Source: Symbiodinium natans (lineage: Eukaryota; Sar; Dinophyceae; Suessiales; Symbiodiniaceae). Taken from it: DNA of 64,000 bases. A model generated the notes under the pieces. The model made no database searches, was not told the origin of the DNA, and saw nothing but the letters and a program-made list of their open reading frames with translations. Each line of letters starts with the position of its first letter. The stretch's first letter is position 1. The stretch is taken from the NCBI GenBank assembly GCA_905221605.1, contig CAJNDS010002329.1, positions 17,501 to 81,500 on the forward strand. The letters are read 5' to 3'. This document shows positions 1 to 11,000 of the stretch, piece after piece. A program made the position numbers and the translations under genes.

Positions 1-904
1 TGGTAATAGTGTGATATAGTGTGCCCGTGTGCGTGTCATTCGAGTGGCCATCAATCCTTAGAAAACGCGCAAAGCAAGAAGCCATCTTTGGACATCCCAG
101 CACTTGCCCCAGTGTTGACTGGTCGTTTTAAGGTTTTTGACCCTGCGTCGTTGCTTCTTTCGTCTCTGTCTCTGGAAAATTCGCTCCGTGAAAGCGCAGT
201 TGGATGTTTGCTTCGTCCGTCATAGGAGACCTGCATTTCGCATCCTTTCGCAGTGTTCTCAATGAGGAGCTGTCGATGCTGTCGCCTTGCTACTCGTTCG
301 TGAAGTGCAGACTTGTGTGTTCTTGGAGTGCTCTTGGGGAATGCTCTCTTGAAATGTCTTAGACTGTCTGGGGTCTACGCCAGCATGCGCTGGTAAAATT
401 TAATTCAATATTATATTAATCCCTGTTGGACTTGCATGGCAACGCCCGTTATACTCAAAGAATCAACACCGAAGTTTGACGCCCCTGGCCTTCCAGCCCT
501 TCTAGGCTGCAAGGTGCGCCATGCATACCTCGACACTCGTCACCCACAACTTTGTCGAAACACCAGTAACAACACCTACGCAATCAGTGCAAACAAGTTG
601 AAGCGTACTTGTTTTGTGTTGCAGTGTTCAGATGCTCTGTAAACAATGCCCACAAAGGGGCAAACGGGGCGAGTCAGACCAAACCCTGTCAACACCATGT
701 ATGCGAGGGCGAGGCTGCCCATCAACGATCAATGCTACTTGTAGCAGCGTAGCAGCGCCGCAGCAGCAGACACCGTCTAGGCAGGGAAGCGGCATTCGCC
801 GACGATCGCGAACATGGAACGCTCTAAATTATTGTCCGTAACTCTTTCAAACAGGGGCTTGTACCTCACAAGAAAATATTAACGCGCCAGCACATGTAGT
901 CTCG

Positions 905-1330
905 CGAGTCTAGAGAAGCGAAAAGAGCGGCGAAACCGACAAACCGAAGGACCAAACAACCCAACCAAACAAAACAACCCCCAGCATTCCCCAGCCCGAA
1001 CGAGAACGAGAACGACAACCACAACCAACAACCAATGCAACCAAAAAGCAGCAAGCAGCAAGCAGGAAGCAGGAAGCAGGAAGCAGCAACCAACAACCAA
1101 CAACCAACAACCAACAACCAACAACCAACAACCACCAGCAGCCAGAAGAAGAATAAGAACAAACAACAAGAAGAACAAAAACAAGAAGAAATAGTAATAA
1201 GAAGAAGAAGAACAAGACCAACGACGACGACGACCACGACCACGACCACAACAACAACAGCAGCAGCAGCGGCGGCAGCAGCAGCAGCACCAGCAGCAGC
1301 AACAGCAACGCGCACAGGCAAACGCGGTGA
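905..1330. repeat. Mosaic of simple repeats (CAACC/CAACA, AAGAAG, ACGACG, CAGCAG)
   Basis: A run of short-period repeats changes motif several times: CAACCAACAA near 1088-1135, AAG-rich at 1143-1215, ACGACCACG at 1221-1250 and CAGCAG at 1256-1310. Long reading frames cross it on both strands only because the units lack stops. Their products are homopolymer-like (poly-T, poly-A, poly-V, poly-C), so I do not call them genes. The tract lies directly downstream of the minus-strand exon that stops at 1414. Confidence 0.9.
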
Positions 1331-1413
1331 CAGCAAAAGCCAAAGAAATCGCCACAACAAAAGTCAGCGCTTGCAGTGCAAGCCGAGCTGCTTGAAGATC
1401 TTGGCGGAGGCGG

Positions 1414-2394
1414 TCAGGCACATTTATGATCTTGAAGTGCCATTGTGTCTTGAATGTACTGCGCGAGTTTTTGGGTAAATCTCTGCTTGCCGACTGATGA
1501 TTGCAGCTGGTGCTGCGCCATCTGCACGGTGGAGTATGGTTGAGGTACAGGCCAAGAAGCAATCTTCGCATGTTCCTGTTTGTCCTTGACATAGTTTGGC
1601 TGCTTGACTTGCACAAGGAGCCTGATGGAGTATACTGCAGATCATGGCCAGCTAATATGCAGACTACCCAGTGATGACTGACGTGTTTGCTGCATCATCT
1701 GGCGCGATGCGCGACTCCGGCACAGGCATGGTTCTGCCTGCACCCTGAACATCCTGACACTGATGAAGCTGGACCATATTAGCCCACCTTACACCACCCA
1801 GGAGGTGCAGCGACACGATACTTACAGCAAATGCTTTCAACAAGCTCAGGCTCTCTGCCTCTGTACTTCTTCATGAACTCCGGAACCTTGCACACACACA
1901 GAGGGGCGTAGGAGTAGAGGTGGAAGAGCAAAGTGATGGCGTAGAGGAGAACGACTGGAGTTTTATGTGACATGAAAGAAAGCACGCACATGCTCTTCAT
2001 ACACGTTGCAACGTTGCAAACATCTGTGCTCGGCACACCGAACTGTGCTGAAGCTGTTTCCTGGATGTCTGTGGAACTGCTGCGCAAGTCTCTGTATATA
2101 CCGATGCTCAAAACGCGTTTAAATTCGGCTCTACACAGCTATGCCCACTCAACCGCGATGCTGGCCACCCTGGAACGTGCTGCACTGGCGTGTCACATTG
2201 TGCGTGTCGGCCATGCTGCGTAAGTCTGAACTGTCCCCTGTGATCATCCGACCGTTTGCACTCAATGCTTCGCAGACCACGTCTTTGATGTTCGGTTTCT
2301 GACCTCGAGGAGTGTGACGTGTGTGAATTGCCGAAGAGGGCATGCTCCGGTGTTGTTCTCTCATGGTCTGAATGACAGACTCGCAAGCCATACA
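1414..2394 (-). CDS. 3' part of an unidentified multi-exon gene (possible Canopy/saposin-like protein)
   Basis: Three segments look coding. Exon 2394-2220 starts after GAGCAG and encodes a CMAC motif, a basic stretch and IKDVVCEAL. Exon 1886-1826 follows GTGCAAG, encodes VPEFMKKYRGREPELVESIC and ends at a perfect GTAAGT donor (1825-1820). The last segment, about 1632-1414, encodes a Gln-rich tail ending KLAQYIQDTMALQDHKCA and a TGA. The spaced cysteines (C-x2-C, then VVC, then SIC) and the acidic helix before the last cysteine recall the Canopy/DUF3456 fold, in which disulfides hold helices in an ER protein. That comparison is from memory and weak. Exon order and the link between the segments are inferred. 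Confidence 0.5.
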
Positions 2395-2449
2395 CTGCTC
2401 ACCTCCGGAACTGCTCATCAACCTGCACTGCACCGAATCACTCAAGACT

Positions 2450-4150
2450 GCACACTCTCACTGCAGTCGTGTGTGTAGAGTTGTACGCAGCGTAGGCCTA
2501 CGCACCTGATCTGAGCTAAACCTGTGAAAGCTGGCTAACAAAACTGCACAATCAAGTTAGCAAATCTAGCTGTGCTCCATGGGTTTGTGTTCAAGACACT
2601 TCTGCGCGATCAGGCGCTGCTACTCTCTGCTGCACAGCTGTGATCTACCAACTGCTGCACTTGACACTGTGGTGAAGATCCATTCCTGCTTGATGGGCTC
2701 AAGGCATGCTCGAGACACTCAACGAAATGCATCCATGCTCTGTAAATGCATAAATACCGTGCTCGAAAACCATGTTCCTGTTGTACAGCGAGGATGCACC
2801 AGCTTGCGTTACAGGATGTCAATAACCATCACTGCAGGTACACGTCCCGGGGTCCCAGAACGCTTTGCATTGCAGATGTCCTCGTTGGCAGGAGACTTTC
2901 AATGGTGCTCCTGCCCCCTGCTCGCACAGTGTTTTCTTGGCATGGCACATTGTGTGGATCGAGCCAACATGATGTTGTTCCCTCTTGTACAGCGGTGTTC
3001 CACATGAATGAAAAAACAACAGAAGAAAACAAACGTGTGTGAGAACGAGACCAGAGGGCATACTGAGTCGGACTTTGGTTCCAGCGGGCCAAAGCTATCT
3101 ACGAGTACAGTAACTTTGGCACCACAGGTACCACTACGACAATGCTTCCCCCCCCTCCGAAGAACATGAGAAGGAAAACATGCGTCCCACGATTCAACCC
3201 AGAAGCCTTTGGCAGCAAACTGGGATTGAAGCGTGAATAGATGCTTGTCAGCCATCGTTGAAAGTCTTGACTTGGAAGTGCTTCCGATTCAGCAGGTGCA
3301 GCTGGGAGCGAAGTGTCATACTCTTGGAGAACAGCTGGATGCAACCTGCCAGGGACATGCAAAGACACTGAGCAACTGGCTGCCCCAACCACTGTCAGGC
3401 CTAATCCGCCAAAACCCACGGCTAAGGCTAAGGCGTTCTGGGGCCAAAGCACAACGCACCTCCTCCCACGCATCGGACTCCGTTACGGCTCCGGGCCCGG
3501 GCAGGAATGGGCTCTGCAGCCCATCTGCACATCTTAAGCCGACCTCCTGTGAACCCCGCCCTGGCGACCCCCTTCCCCTAAGCCTGCTGGACCATCCAAA
3601 CAGGGCCCTGCCTGTGGATCCTGTGCAGACCAGCAATGGACTCCCTTTGGACCCTCCCCTGTGGAACCTTCACGGACTTTTTGAATCACCCGTGGACTCT
3701 GGAAACTTCAACGCCCGTATGAGACCCTACGAGCTCCTTCTTCTGGCCAGACGCCCACGCACAGAGCAACTCCCTTGAGGTATGGACCCCTCACACTTGA
3801 ATTCTCTATGGAAATTTGTGGACCAAGGACTGCTCATGGACCCCCCAAAACTTTGGCTCATGAAACGCTGGATGCCTAGGCTTTCCCTGTAGACGTAGCA
3901 AACGCCTTGCAGGGTTTCAGGTCAGGGTCAAGCAATTGGTGCATGGACCTTCATGCCGCCGGACCCCTATGGACCCCTTCATGGACCCCTTCAAGGACCT
4001 CACCCTATGGACTGTCATAGATCCCAATGACCATCCATGCCCGGCCACACTGACACAGCCCCCGCTGGCGTTAATATTGAGTCGACCGCCTTCACTGAGA
4101 CGCGGAGATTCGTGTTGAATTGTACTGAACCCATGAGCTGTTTCAATCTT
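2450..4150. other. Gene-poor stretch with a TGGACCCC-rich patch
   Basis: No exon could be supported here. Several overlapping frames of 60-180 codons are open on both strands, but none carries a recognisable motif. From about 3590 to 4010 the motif TGGACCCC or close variants recurs (for example 3783, 3838, 3967, 3978), probably a decayed short repeat. Confidence 0.5.
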
Positions 4151-4756
4151 TACCACCTCACATTTCTGACTGCGCGCCTCCCGGTCGGAAGCAAGCGGCA
4201 AGCGCAGAAACCGCAGACGATTTCACGATCGTGGCTTTCGGGTTCTTGGACAGGATGGCTTTCGGACAGTTCCGCACCCAGAACTTCCAAGGGATTTCGT
4301 GTCTCCGCGACAGCTGCCACACCCGCCTTTCCAACTTTCGGTAAGCGCAGAGCAGATATCGCAGATTCAGCGGCAGAATCACCACCCAGTAGTTCTTGAA
4401 TGATCAGCTTCTCTTCGTCCCATTGTGCCCGTGTGTCCACCAAACATTGCGAGCCCCGTATACCTCTGAGCCACCCACATCCCCCTGCCATTTTTCCGTC
4501 GAGCACACCTGAGAAGGAGCCAGGATTTAGAGAGCTGGAGCTTGCAAGACTTTGCAGGACTTTGCAAGACTTTGCAAGACAAACCCAAGGCTTCCACTCC
4601 CCTGCAGCCAAAGGCTTCGCTCCGAACCTGCATTCCAATCATCGGCCAGCCTCTGGACTTGCACAAGAGAGCCACCTCAGTGCAAAGGCGCACGATTCTT
4701 GTGGTAACAGTGTGGTAACAGTGTGGAAACAGTGTGGTAACAGTGTGGTAACATAC

Positions 4757-5032
4757 TGCAGAAACAGATGGAGCTGAAGATGCCGAGACACCTGGAAGCA
4801 CAGTTGTCATGGACGTCTCCGACGTCTCCGCTTTTGTCGACGGTTGGTCCAGGAGCGGCTGCTCTTGCAAAGTGCGATATGTTCTATTAACCTGCACCAG
4901 CTCCAACGACAAGAAAAGCCTACGCAACTTTTCCCAGATGTGCTCAGGTGCCAGTCCTACGCTGAGTGTGGTGAGCTCGTTGCTGTCAGAATGTGAGTAT
5001 GCCGACAAAGCAACTGTGTTCGGTTTGAGCAT
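4757..5032 (-). CDS. Probable exon, unidentified
   Basis: A 92-codon open segment with natural-looking protein composition starts with a Met at 5032. It encodes a helical part (PEHIWEKLRRLFLSLELV) and then a Ser/Thr/Ala-rich tail. It ends at GTATGT (4756-4751), a normal donor. Just past the donor are five near-copies of GTAACAGTGTG. An earlier donor (CAG|GTTAAT) could shorten the exon. No family was recognised. Confidence 0.45.
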
Positions 5033-5159
5033 GAAGTGCGAGTGAGATTACTTAGCCACATGTGTCTCGGAAGAGCAGTCGCAGCCATACCACTTGTTGT
5101 GCATGCAGCTGACATCAAATTCATTCAACCCTCAAATGCCCTGAAAAGCGTTGGCTATC

Positions 5160-5500
5160 ATTGGCTTGCTTGGCCTGCCATGGAATGCGGCCAGAAGTCA
5201 AACCTTCCGTGTTCAAAAAGACTCACAACAAGCCTCGCTTCTCCTGGTGGCAAATGTATTAACCCTTCGACGTGTAGTGACTCAGGTATGGTGACTTTCT
5301 CTGCGGTGTGCCTTCCAAAGCCTGCTGCGTGTCGGCATTCCCAACCGTCGCCACATCTGGACCCAATAAATTGGTGGAATCCAGTTTCGGACCCTGCGAG
5401 TCCTCCAAGACAACCCAGCCAATGCGATGGCCTCGCAACAAAATGTCGGCAAATCCAATGCATACTGAGCAACCGTTTCAAACAAAATTACTGACTATGG
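5160..5500 (-). CDS. Probable coding exon(s), frame uncertain
   Basis: Two minus-strand frames look protein-like in turn. The upstream half (about 5441-5265) reads ILLRGHRIGWVVLEDSQGP and onward. The downstream half (about 5290-5160) reads VTIPESLHVEGLIHLPPGE. The change of frame suggests an intron or two exons between them, but no single splice pair was clearly best. No family was recognised. Confidence 0.35.
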
Positions 5501-6499
5501 CTGCGACTCTTGAGCCGCAACCAGAAACTTTGAGTGACTTGTTCGAACACGACAGCTTAACACGACAGCTTAAGCCATGAGATGCGTTGGACGTCTTGAC
5601 AGGGTTAGTTAGTTACTAATGGTTACTATGCTCGCCCAAGCATAATGTTGAACCCAGGAGTATCGCACAGCATCGCAATCGTTTCCTGTAACCCATGTTC
5701 TCTGGATTCATGGAGCATTGGCTTCAGGTACCAACTGGCACTACAGCTATGTATTAGACACGGAAGTCTTTCGAGGGTCCATGAGTTGTCTTGAACCTTC
5801 CACGTTTCAACAGATTCTTACAAGTCCATTTCTTTTCAGTCGAAGGAATAGCTAGGCAAAGCCATGCACGCCAACACCATTCCATGCAATCGTGCTTGTT
5901 GATGCTCAGGGGCTCACAAGACACGCACGTTCTTCCGCACAGATTCCATTCCTTTCTGAGCCAGTACGGTAACCTTGACAGCAGTAAAGTAAACCTTCGA
6001 TTGACTATTGGTTTCAGTTCAGGTGGAGCATAGTCAGGACATCTCAGGACTCCATATCCCGGCTTGCCCACGAATTCAGCGGAGAAAAGAAAGCCCAACA
6101 AGCTGTTGGATTGAGCTATTCATCAGTGATCGCAGCTGTGGAATGTATCACGCACCGTCTTGGTCCCACCTTGAGTCTTGACTCTTGCATGAACCTGAAA
6201 TTTGTCGCCGGCATGATGGCTCAGCTCAAAGAGCAGCAGCTCCTCTCCTGCCATCACCTGCAAAACAAGACAAAACCTTAGGATACACGCAGATCATCAC
6301 GGATCCCTACACTCTACACCGCCAAGTCACAACAAAAGAATGACACATCGAGCGGCAATGCGCGTCTACACTTGCAAATTGGAAGCTGCATGTCACGAAG
6401 CGGCCTCTCCGATCTCCTGCACGTCGAGACACATCAATTTAGGTGGGTCCTTTCTGAGTATCCAGCAGAAGCAGTATGTGTAGACCGGGTCATCCTCAC

Positions 6500-6582
6500 T
6501 CTGTGGCGAAGGTCCGTCGTGCAGTGGCGAAGAATGTCTCAGGCGGTATCTTCCCGGAATTTCCCTGGAGTTCGGAAGGCGC
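6500..6582 (-). CDS. Exon of an unidentified gene
   Basis: An 83-base exon lies between a CAG acceptor and the GT donor GA|GTGAGG (6499-6494). It encodes a product containing SGKIPPETFFATARRTFATE. Composition and both splice sites support coding. It probably belongs with the exon at 6896-7068 on the same strand. Function unknown. Confidence 0.5.
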
Positions 6583-6895
6583 CTGCTGAGATTTGAGGCT
6601 CACGGCTCTTTGCACGCTGTAAACGCATCATGATTTTGCACCTCAGGGCCGCTGGTGCCTCAGAGACGCAGCAAACACGATCTGTACAAGATGCCTTCCG
6701 TAGTTTGTGTCAATAAAAACTGATCAAGCACTCTGCTCAAGGCCCAGACGTCCAACTTCAGATACCCCATGCTCGGCTTCCCTTCCACTGGATCAGGAAC
6801 GACTTGGAAAAATCCTTGCGCGCGAGGACTGGCTGCTTTTTACGCAACAATAAAGTTGACAAGGGATGACAAGAGTTGCGCTGACCTCCTCCAGC

Positions 6896-7068
6896 CTTGC
6901 TGATGACACGAAAAGCGGCCTTTCTGCAAACAACTTCCCGCCCACATGTTCTGCAAAATACGGGAGAGTACACATGTGCCAAGCAATCTCAAGTCTCAGC
7001 AAAAATTTCAAAGCTCTTTCATACTCTAACCCAGGGAGATGGAGTGCAATGACACAAGAACCGCCCGG
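6896..7068 (-). CDS. Exon of an unidentified gene (helical, LEYERALKFLLRLEIAWHM)
   Basis: This 173-base exon follows ACGCAAG and ends with AG|GCTGGA, a GC-type donor of the kind used repeatedly in REV3 here. The product begins PGGSCVIALHLPGLEYERA, continues with a long amphipathic helix, and ends near GGKLFAERPLFVSSA. The same frame has a TAA just upstream (7080s), so the exon cannot extend further 5'. The open stretch at 7090-7267 would need a 21-base intron to connect and is left out. I could not name the family. Confidence 0.55.
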
Positions 7069-8065
7069 CTTGCGTTTCAGGTGTTAGGCTTCAGGATTGT
7101 TGAGGTTTAGATGCTTGGATTCGCTAGAGCGCTTCAGTATGCGCTTCAGCCAAGATGCATCAGGCTTCAGAGTCATCAACGTTTCTGATGTGCTCTTCGG
7201 CGACTTGAGGAGCTGTGCCGGGCTGCCAAGCGTATAGCAGCCACCAGCTGAGGGGATCACATCAGACCTGCGAGCAATTTTGAGGCACCTTTGCTGAAAG
7301 CCCAAGGTGATAGAGGCACTTTTCATTGGTCTACGATGTGCGCACGCGCGATTACGTCACGGACAGTCTCGGCACAAAATTGTCGTGAATGGTGGAAATG
7401 CTCTCTTTCAATAACTGTAGGCAAGGGTGGCTGTATGGCCGACGTATTAAGAAAATTTGGTTTGACAACAAGACTTCAGATTCCGGGCACTGCGAGTCCA
7501 TATCGCGAATTGCTTCAAGTTGCGTAAGGACGGCGGGCTCAAGACGGCAAGAACTGCGATTTGGCTTGAAGGGCCTTCGAGCAGCCCTAAACCCTACAAT
7601 TCAAACCGGCTAGAGTTTGCAAGGGCGAGTAGTCGGAGTAGCTTACAGATGCTCAGAAGCTTCTAGTATCAGCACTTGATTTATCATGAAGCGAGGGTCT
7701 GAGCATGCCTGAGCTGCACCAGGGACCGGAGCTGCGAAATTCGCGAAATCTGCATAGCACGAGTAGGGAAAACCTTATCACATGCGCAGGCGGCCTGCTT
7801 TTTGCCAGGGTTGCAGGCTTTGCTGATGCGCCACAGCAGCCCATCGTCTGGCCAAAGTGCCAACAATCATACCAGTTGATGCACATGAATGCACATGGCG
7901 TGTCGAAGTGCCTTCTGACTCGTGCATTTTGCTCAAGAATTTCTGCTGGCTAGCGCCATGCTAAATAGTCTTAGAGACTTTGCAGCTCATGCACCTGATG
8001 CAGTCTAGCTGATCGATGCTGATCGGTCGGTCAAGTCCCAACAATCAGCCCTCAGCCGCAGCCAC

Positions 8066-8247
8066 GACAGGCTTTGCTAATGAGCAATGCCGCAAGTCCG
8101 CCTCTTTTCTTCTCGAAACCGAATGGCTCAGTGAAGTACAATCTTGGGAGAGATGTTTGCATGGAGCTGAAGTCAAAGCTGCGCTGTGCCAGTACTGCGC
8201 CCTTCTTGGCCAAGATGATGACATCACCGCTCCATTCGTCCCTCAGC
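8066..8247 (-). CDS. Probable exon, unidentified
   Basis: The exon follows GCGTGCAG and runs about 60 codons, reading LRDEWSGDVIILAKKGAVLA and later LPRLYFTEPFGFEKKRGG. A GT donor lies at 8065. The alternating hydrophobic core and charged turns look like a folded domain, but no family is recognised. Confidence 0.4.
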
Positions 8248-8269
8248 CTGCACGCTGAAGAGTTGTGTG

Positions 8270-10750
8270 GATGCCATCGTGTTGACGGGAGCATCCTTGA
8301 CGGTGGTCATGCTCATGTTCAATCAGAATTGCAATGTGATTCCTGTGTGGACCTTGCGGATCCACGGCCAAGAGCTGTTTAGATCATATGTTGTCCAGGA
8401 TTCCGCACCATTGCCGACGAACTCGTGTCATGAGCAACTGGGGATGCAGCTCAGCTCCTTCCCTGCCAGATATGCGCAAAGGTGTCCGGATGTGCAACGT
8501 ACACCATCTCTGTAGCGCGACGTCTGCTCAAAGCAATCCAGCAACCGGCAAGTAAACTCATCTCACGTCTCCGAGAAAGCTCCCCGGACTTCAGCCTGCG
8601 TCACCTACCGAAGGAAAAAGTGCACAAGCGCACAAAGCTGCAAGCAGTGTGCAAAATTCACTGAGAAAACACGATCATTCTTGCGTTTATCTTGTGTGCA
8701 GCGAAAACTTGTCTTTCGCTGGCGCTTGGAGGCCTCAAAAGCCCGCACCTGCAGAGCCGCAAGCCTTGGCTACTGCGGCTACTGCGGCTACTGCTGGTTT
8801 TAACTTGTAACTTGGAGCTTCTCCCACCATCAAAGGATCAAAGGCCCGCGCCGCAAGAGCAGCGCATGGTCCAGAGGCACGGCCTGAGAGATGAACCGTT
8901 GGAGCTGACACCCGTAGCATCCCGTAGCAGTTGTGCACAGTTGTGCTGGCAGGATGCATCCCAAGCGAGATCACTCTCCGCCAGCCCCCATGCCTGGCAA
9001 GCTCGGTCGTTTCCTAATTTGGAGCGCTCGCAGATGTGCACTGCCTTGCCTGCTTGCCCGATATTTGCTTTACTTGCCAACGCCCACCGACAGCACCTAA
9101 GTCAAAGGCCACCATCACGCAGAAAAGCTTTCAAGTGCGACTGGGATGAAGCTTCTGACTTCTGACATCTGTCATGCAGTTGCATGCCGGAAACCTACCG
9201 TACGGTCTGGTGCGATGTGATGGATTGTCTATGGCAGCTTGCACGACACAGGTCTCGCGCCTCCCGGCCAGGCCTGCAGAAGCAACTAAGTCAAAAATTG
9301 GTGATTTCATGTGATTCAAAGCTGCTACAATGCGATGGCTGACATTTGTGAACATTTCCACATTGCCTGCGGCAAAGCCAAAGCCGACCGCAAGGTGAAC
9401 GAGACATTTTGTGCTTCCGCACTTGGATTCCGCCAGAGTAGGAGGCCACTACAAGGAGGGCACTCGAAAGCTCCATATCCGTACACCTGACGCTCAGGCG
9501 AACGCACATAAACTCACATGACCTACGGCCTTAAAGGGCATTACGGCCTCCGAGATACCTTGACCCAGACGGTTTTCGACGCGCGCAGTGCGACATCTTA
9601 TCTCATTTTATCCATCTACATCGACTGCCTTACTTGAAGCACACCCACCTTAAAACTATCGCAACCTCAGCAAAGCCCCCTGGCGTATGTGCTGCCTAGT
9701 CCTAGGGATTTACGGGACTTCTTCCACTTAGGAGGCAGATTTTTGCAGCTGGTCGAGCTTTCCCGTCGTTCGCACACAGGCTCAAGCATGCCACATATGC
9801 CACGTGAATCCTTTCGCCTCAGCTTGCAAGATCGTGCAATGCTCCCCAAAAAGCATCTGCACATTTCTTATTATGTGCAGGGCTCCCAAAGCTCGCGGAA
9901 AACCACGAACATATCCGAAAATTTGGCCTCCAGGAATCTGAGCCCTCAGATGACCACTACACGTGTTTAGGTCCCCAGCACGAATCGAACTGATTCGGCT
10001 ACAAAAACAAGCCTGATTCGGATGGATGGATGGAGGCACATACCGCCCCCCACGCAAGCGCCATAGCCGCCCTTAATGGATTGCTCAAGACACCTTCCGA
10101 CCATAGAAAAGTAACCACGACAGGGGGCAGGGAGGCAGGAGCAGGGGCAAGGACTGGAGGCGAAAAAGGGAATGCAGCAGGAGTTAGGGGACAAGGCGAG
10201 GAGGGAGAGTGTCTGGCGGATTTTTTGAATCCGGGGTCGAAGAAGTTTGATCAATGCGGCGAATAAAGTTGATTTGGGGATGATCCTGAATTCAGTGGTG
10301 CGTGCATAGAAAACCTGGTAGATCATTGGGCAGAAGTACTTTTTTTATCATATACTCAAGCACAAGCCGCAAAAAAATGACTTTGTGGCTTCTCCGTTAG
10401 CCCTCGTGGTTCGAAACTCCATCCTTGAAAACATATTCCAAATGCAAGTGGTTCGAAACAATCTTCTTCCTGTTGTTGCAAAGCAAGCTCTGGGTGAAGT
10501 GAAACAGTTTGCCGCGCGAGGGGTTGCTCTGCGCCATTTCAACAAGCCGCGAGCCGGCCCTCGATGCTCACCGAGCTCAGTCTTGAAATGTGAGTTTTAT
10601 CCAACCTTCCAGCTACCAGCAGAAACCACCCACCGAGAACACACGCAAAACTTTCGGGTCTGGCCGCCTTGCCTGACCGGGGACCTGGACAATAACAAAA
10701 CCCTCTAAACACTTTCAAGTCATGTCAAGTCATCCTCGGGCCATTCCATC
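8270..10750. other. No supported gene
   Basis: Open frames of 60-157 codons occur on both strands without motifs or consistent splice sites. Minus-strand fragments near 8840-9080 and 10380-10560 could be exons, but the evidence is too thin. The 3' end of the hydrolase gene may lie at the right edge of this stretch. Confidence 0.4.
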
Positions 10751-10757
10751 ATCAATA

Positions 10758-10813
10758 TACCATCTTGATGATGGAGAGTCCGTTCTACCATCTTGATGAT
10801 GGAGAGTCCGTTC
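10758..10813. repeat. 28-base perfect tandem duplication
   Basis: Two exact copies of a 28-base unit beginning TACCATCTTGATGATGGAGA lie head to tail (10758-10785 and 10786-10813), downstream of the hydrolase gene. Confidence 0.95.
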
Positions 10814-11000
10814 TCTTTCTTTGTCGGGGAGCTGTTGAATTCGCCAATGCCGGCAACATGCACTATCAAGGGGGGGGCCACGCAACTGGCAGAACACACG
10901 AACAGGGGCTTCGGTTGCTGCGCTTCAGGGCAAGTGTGGCAACTGAGGCTGCACAACAGCGACATTGAAACGTTATCATCGGAGCCTCCCCTCGTGCTGG

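Noticed and set aside
866-1616. Minus frames of 132-245 codons rich in V, L and C
   Set aside because: They translate simple repeats. Only the part near 1414-1632 in another frame looks coding.
3233-3778. 181-codon plus frame
   Set aside because: It has no motif, biased composition from the local repeat, and would be the only plus-strand gene.
7090-7267. Open minus frame adjacent to exon 7068-6896
   Set aside because: Joining it to that exon would need a 21-base intron, too short for known spliceosomal introns, and the same frame has a stop.
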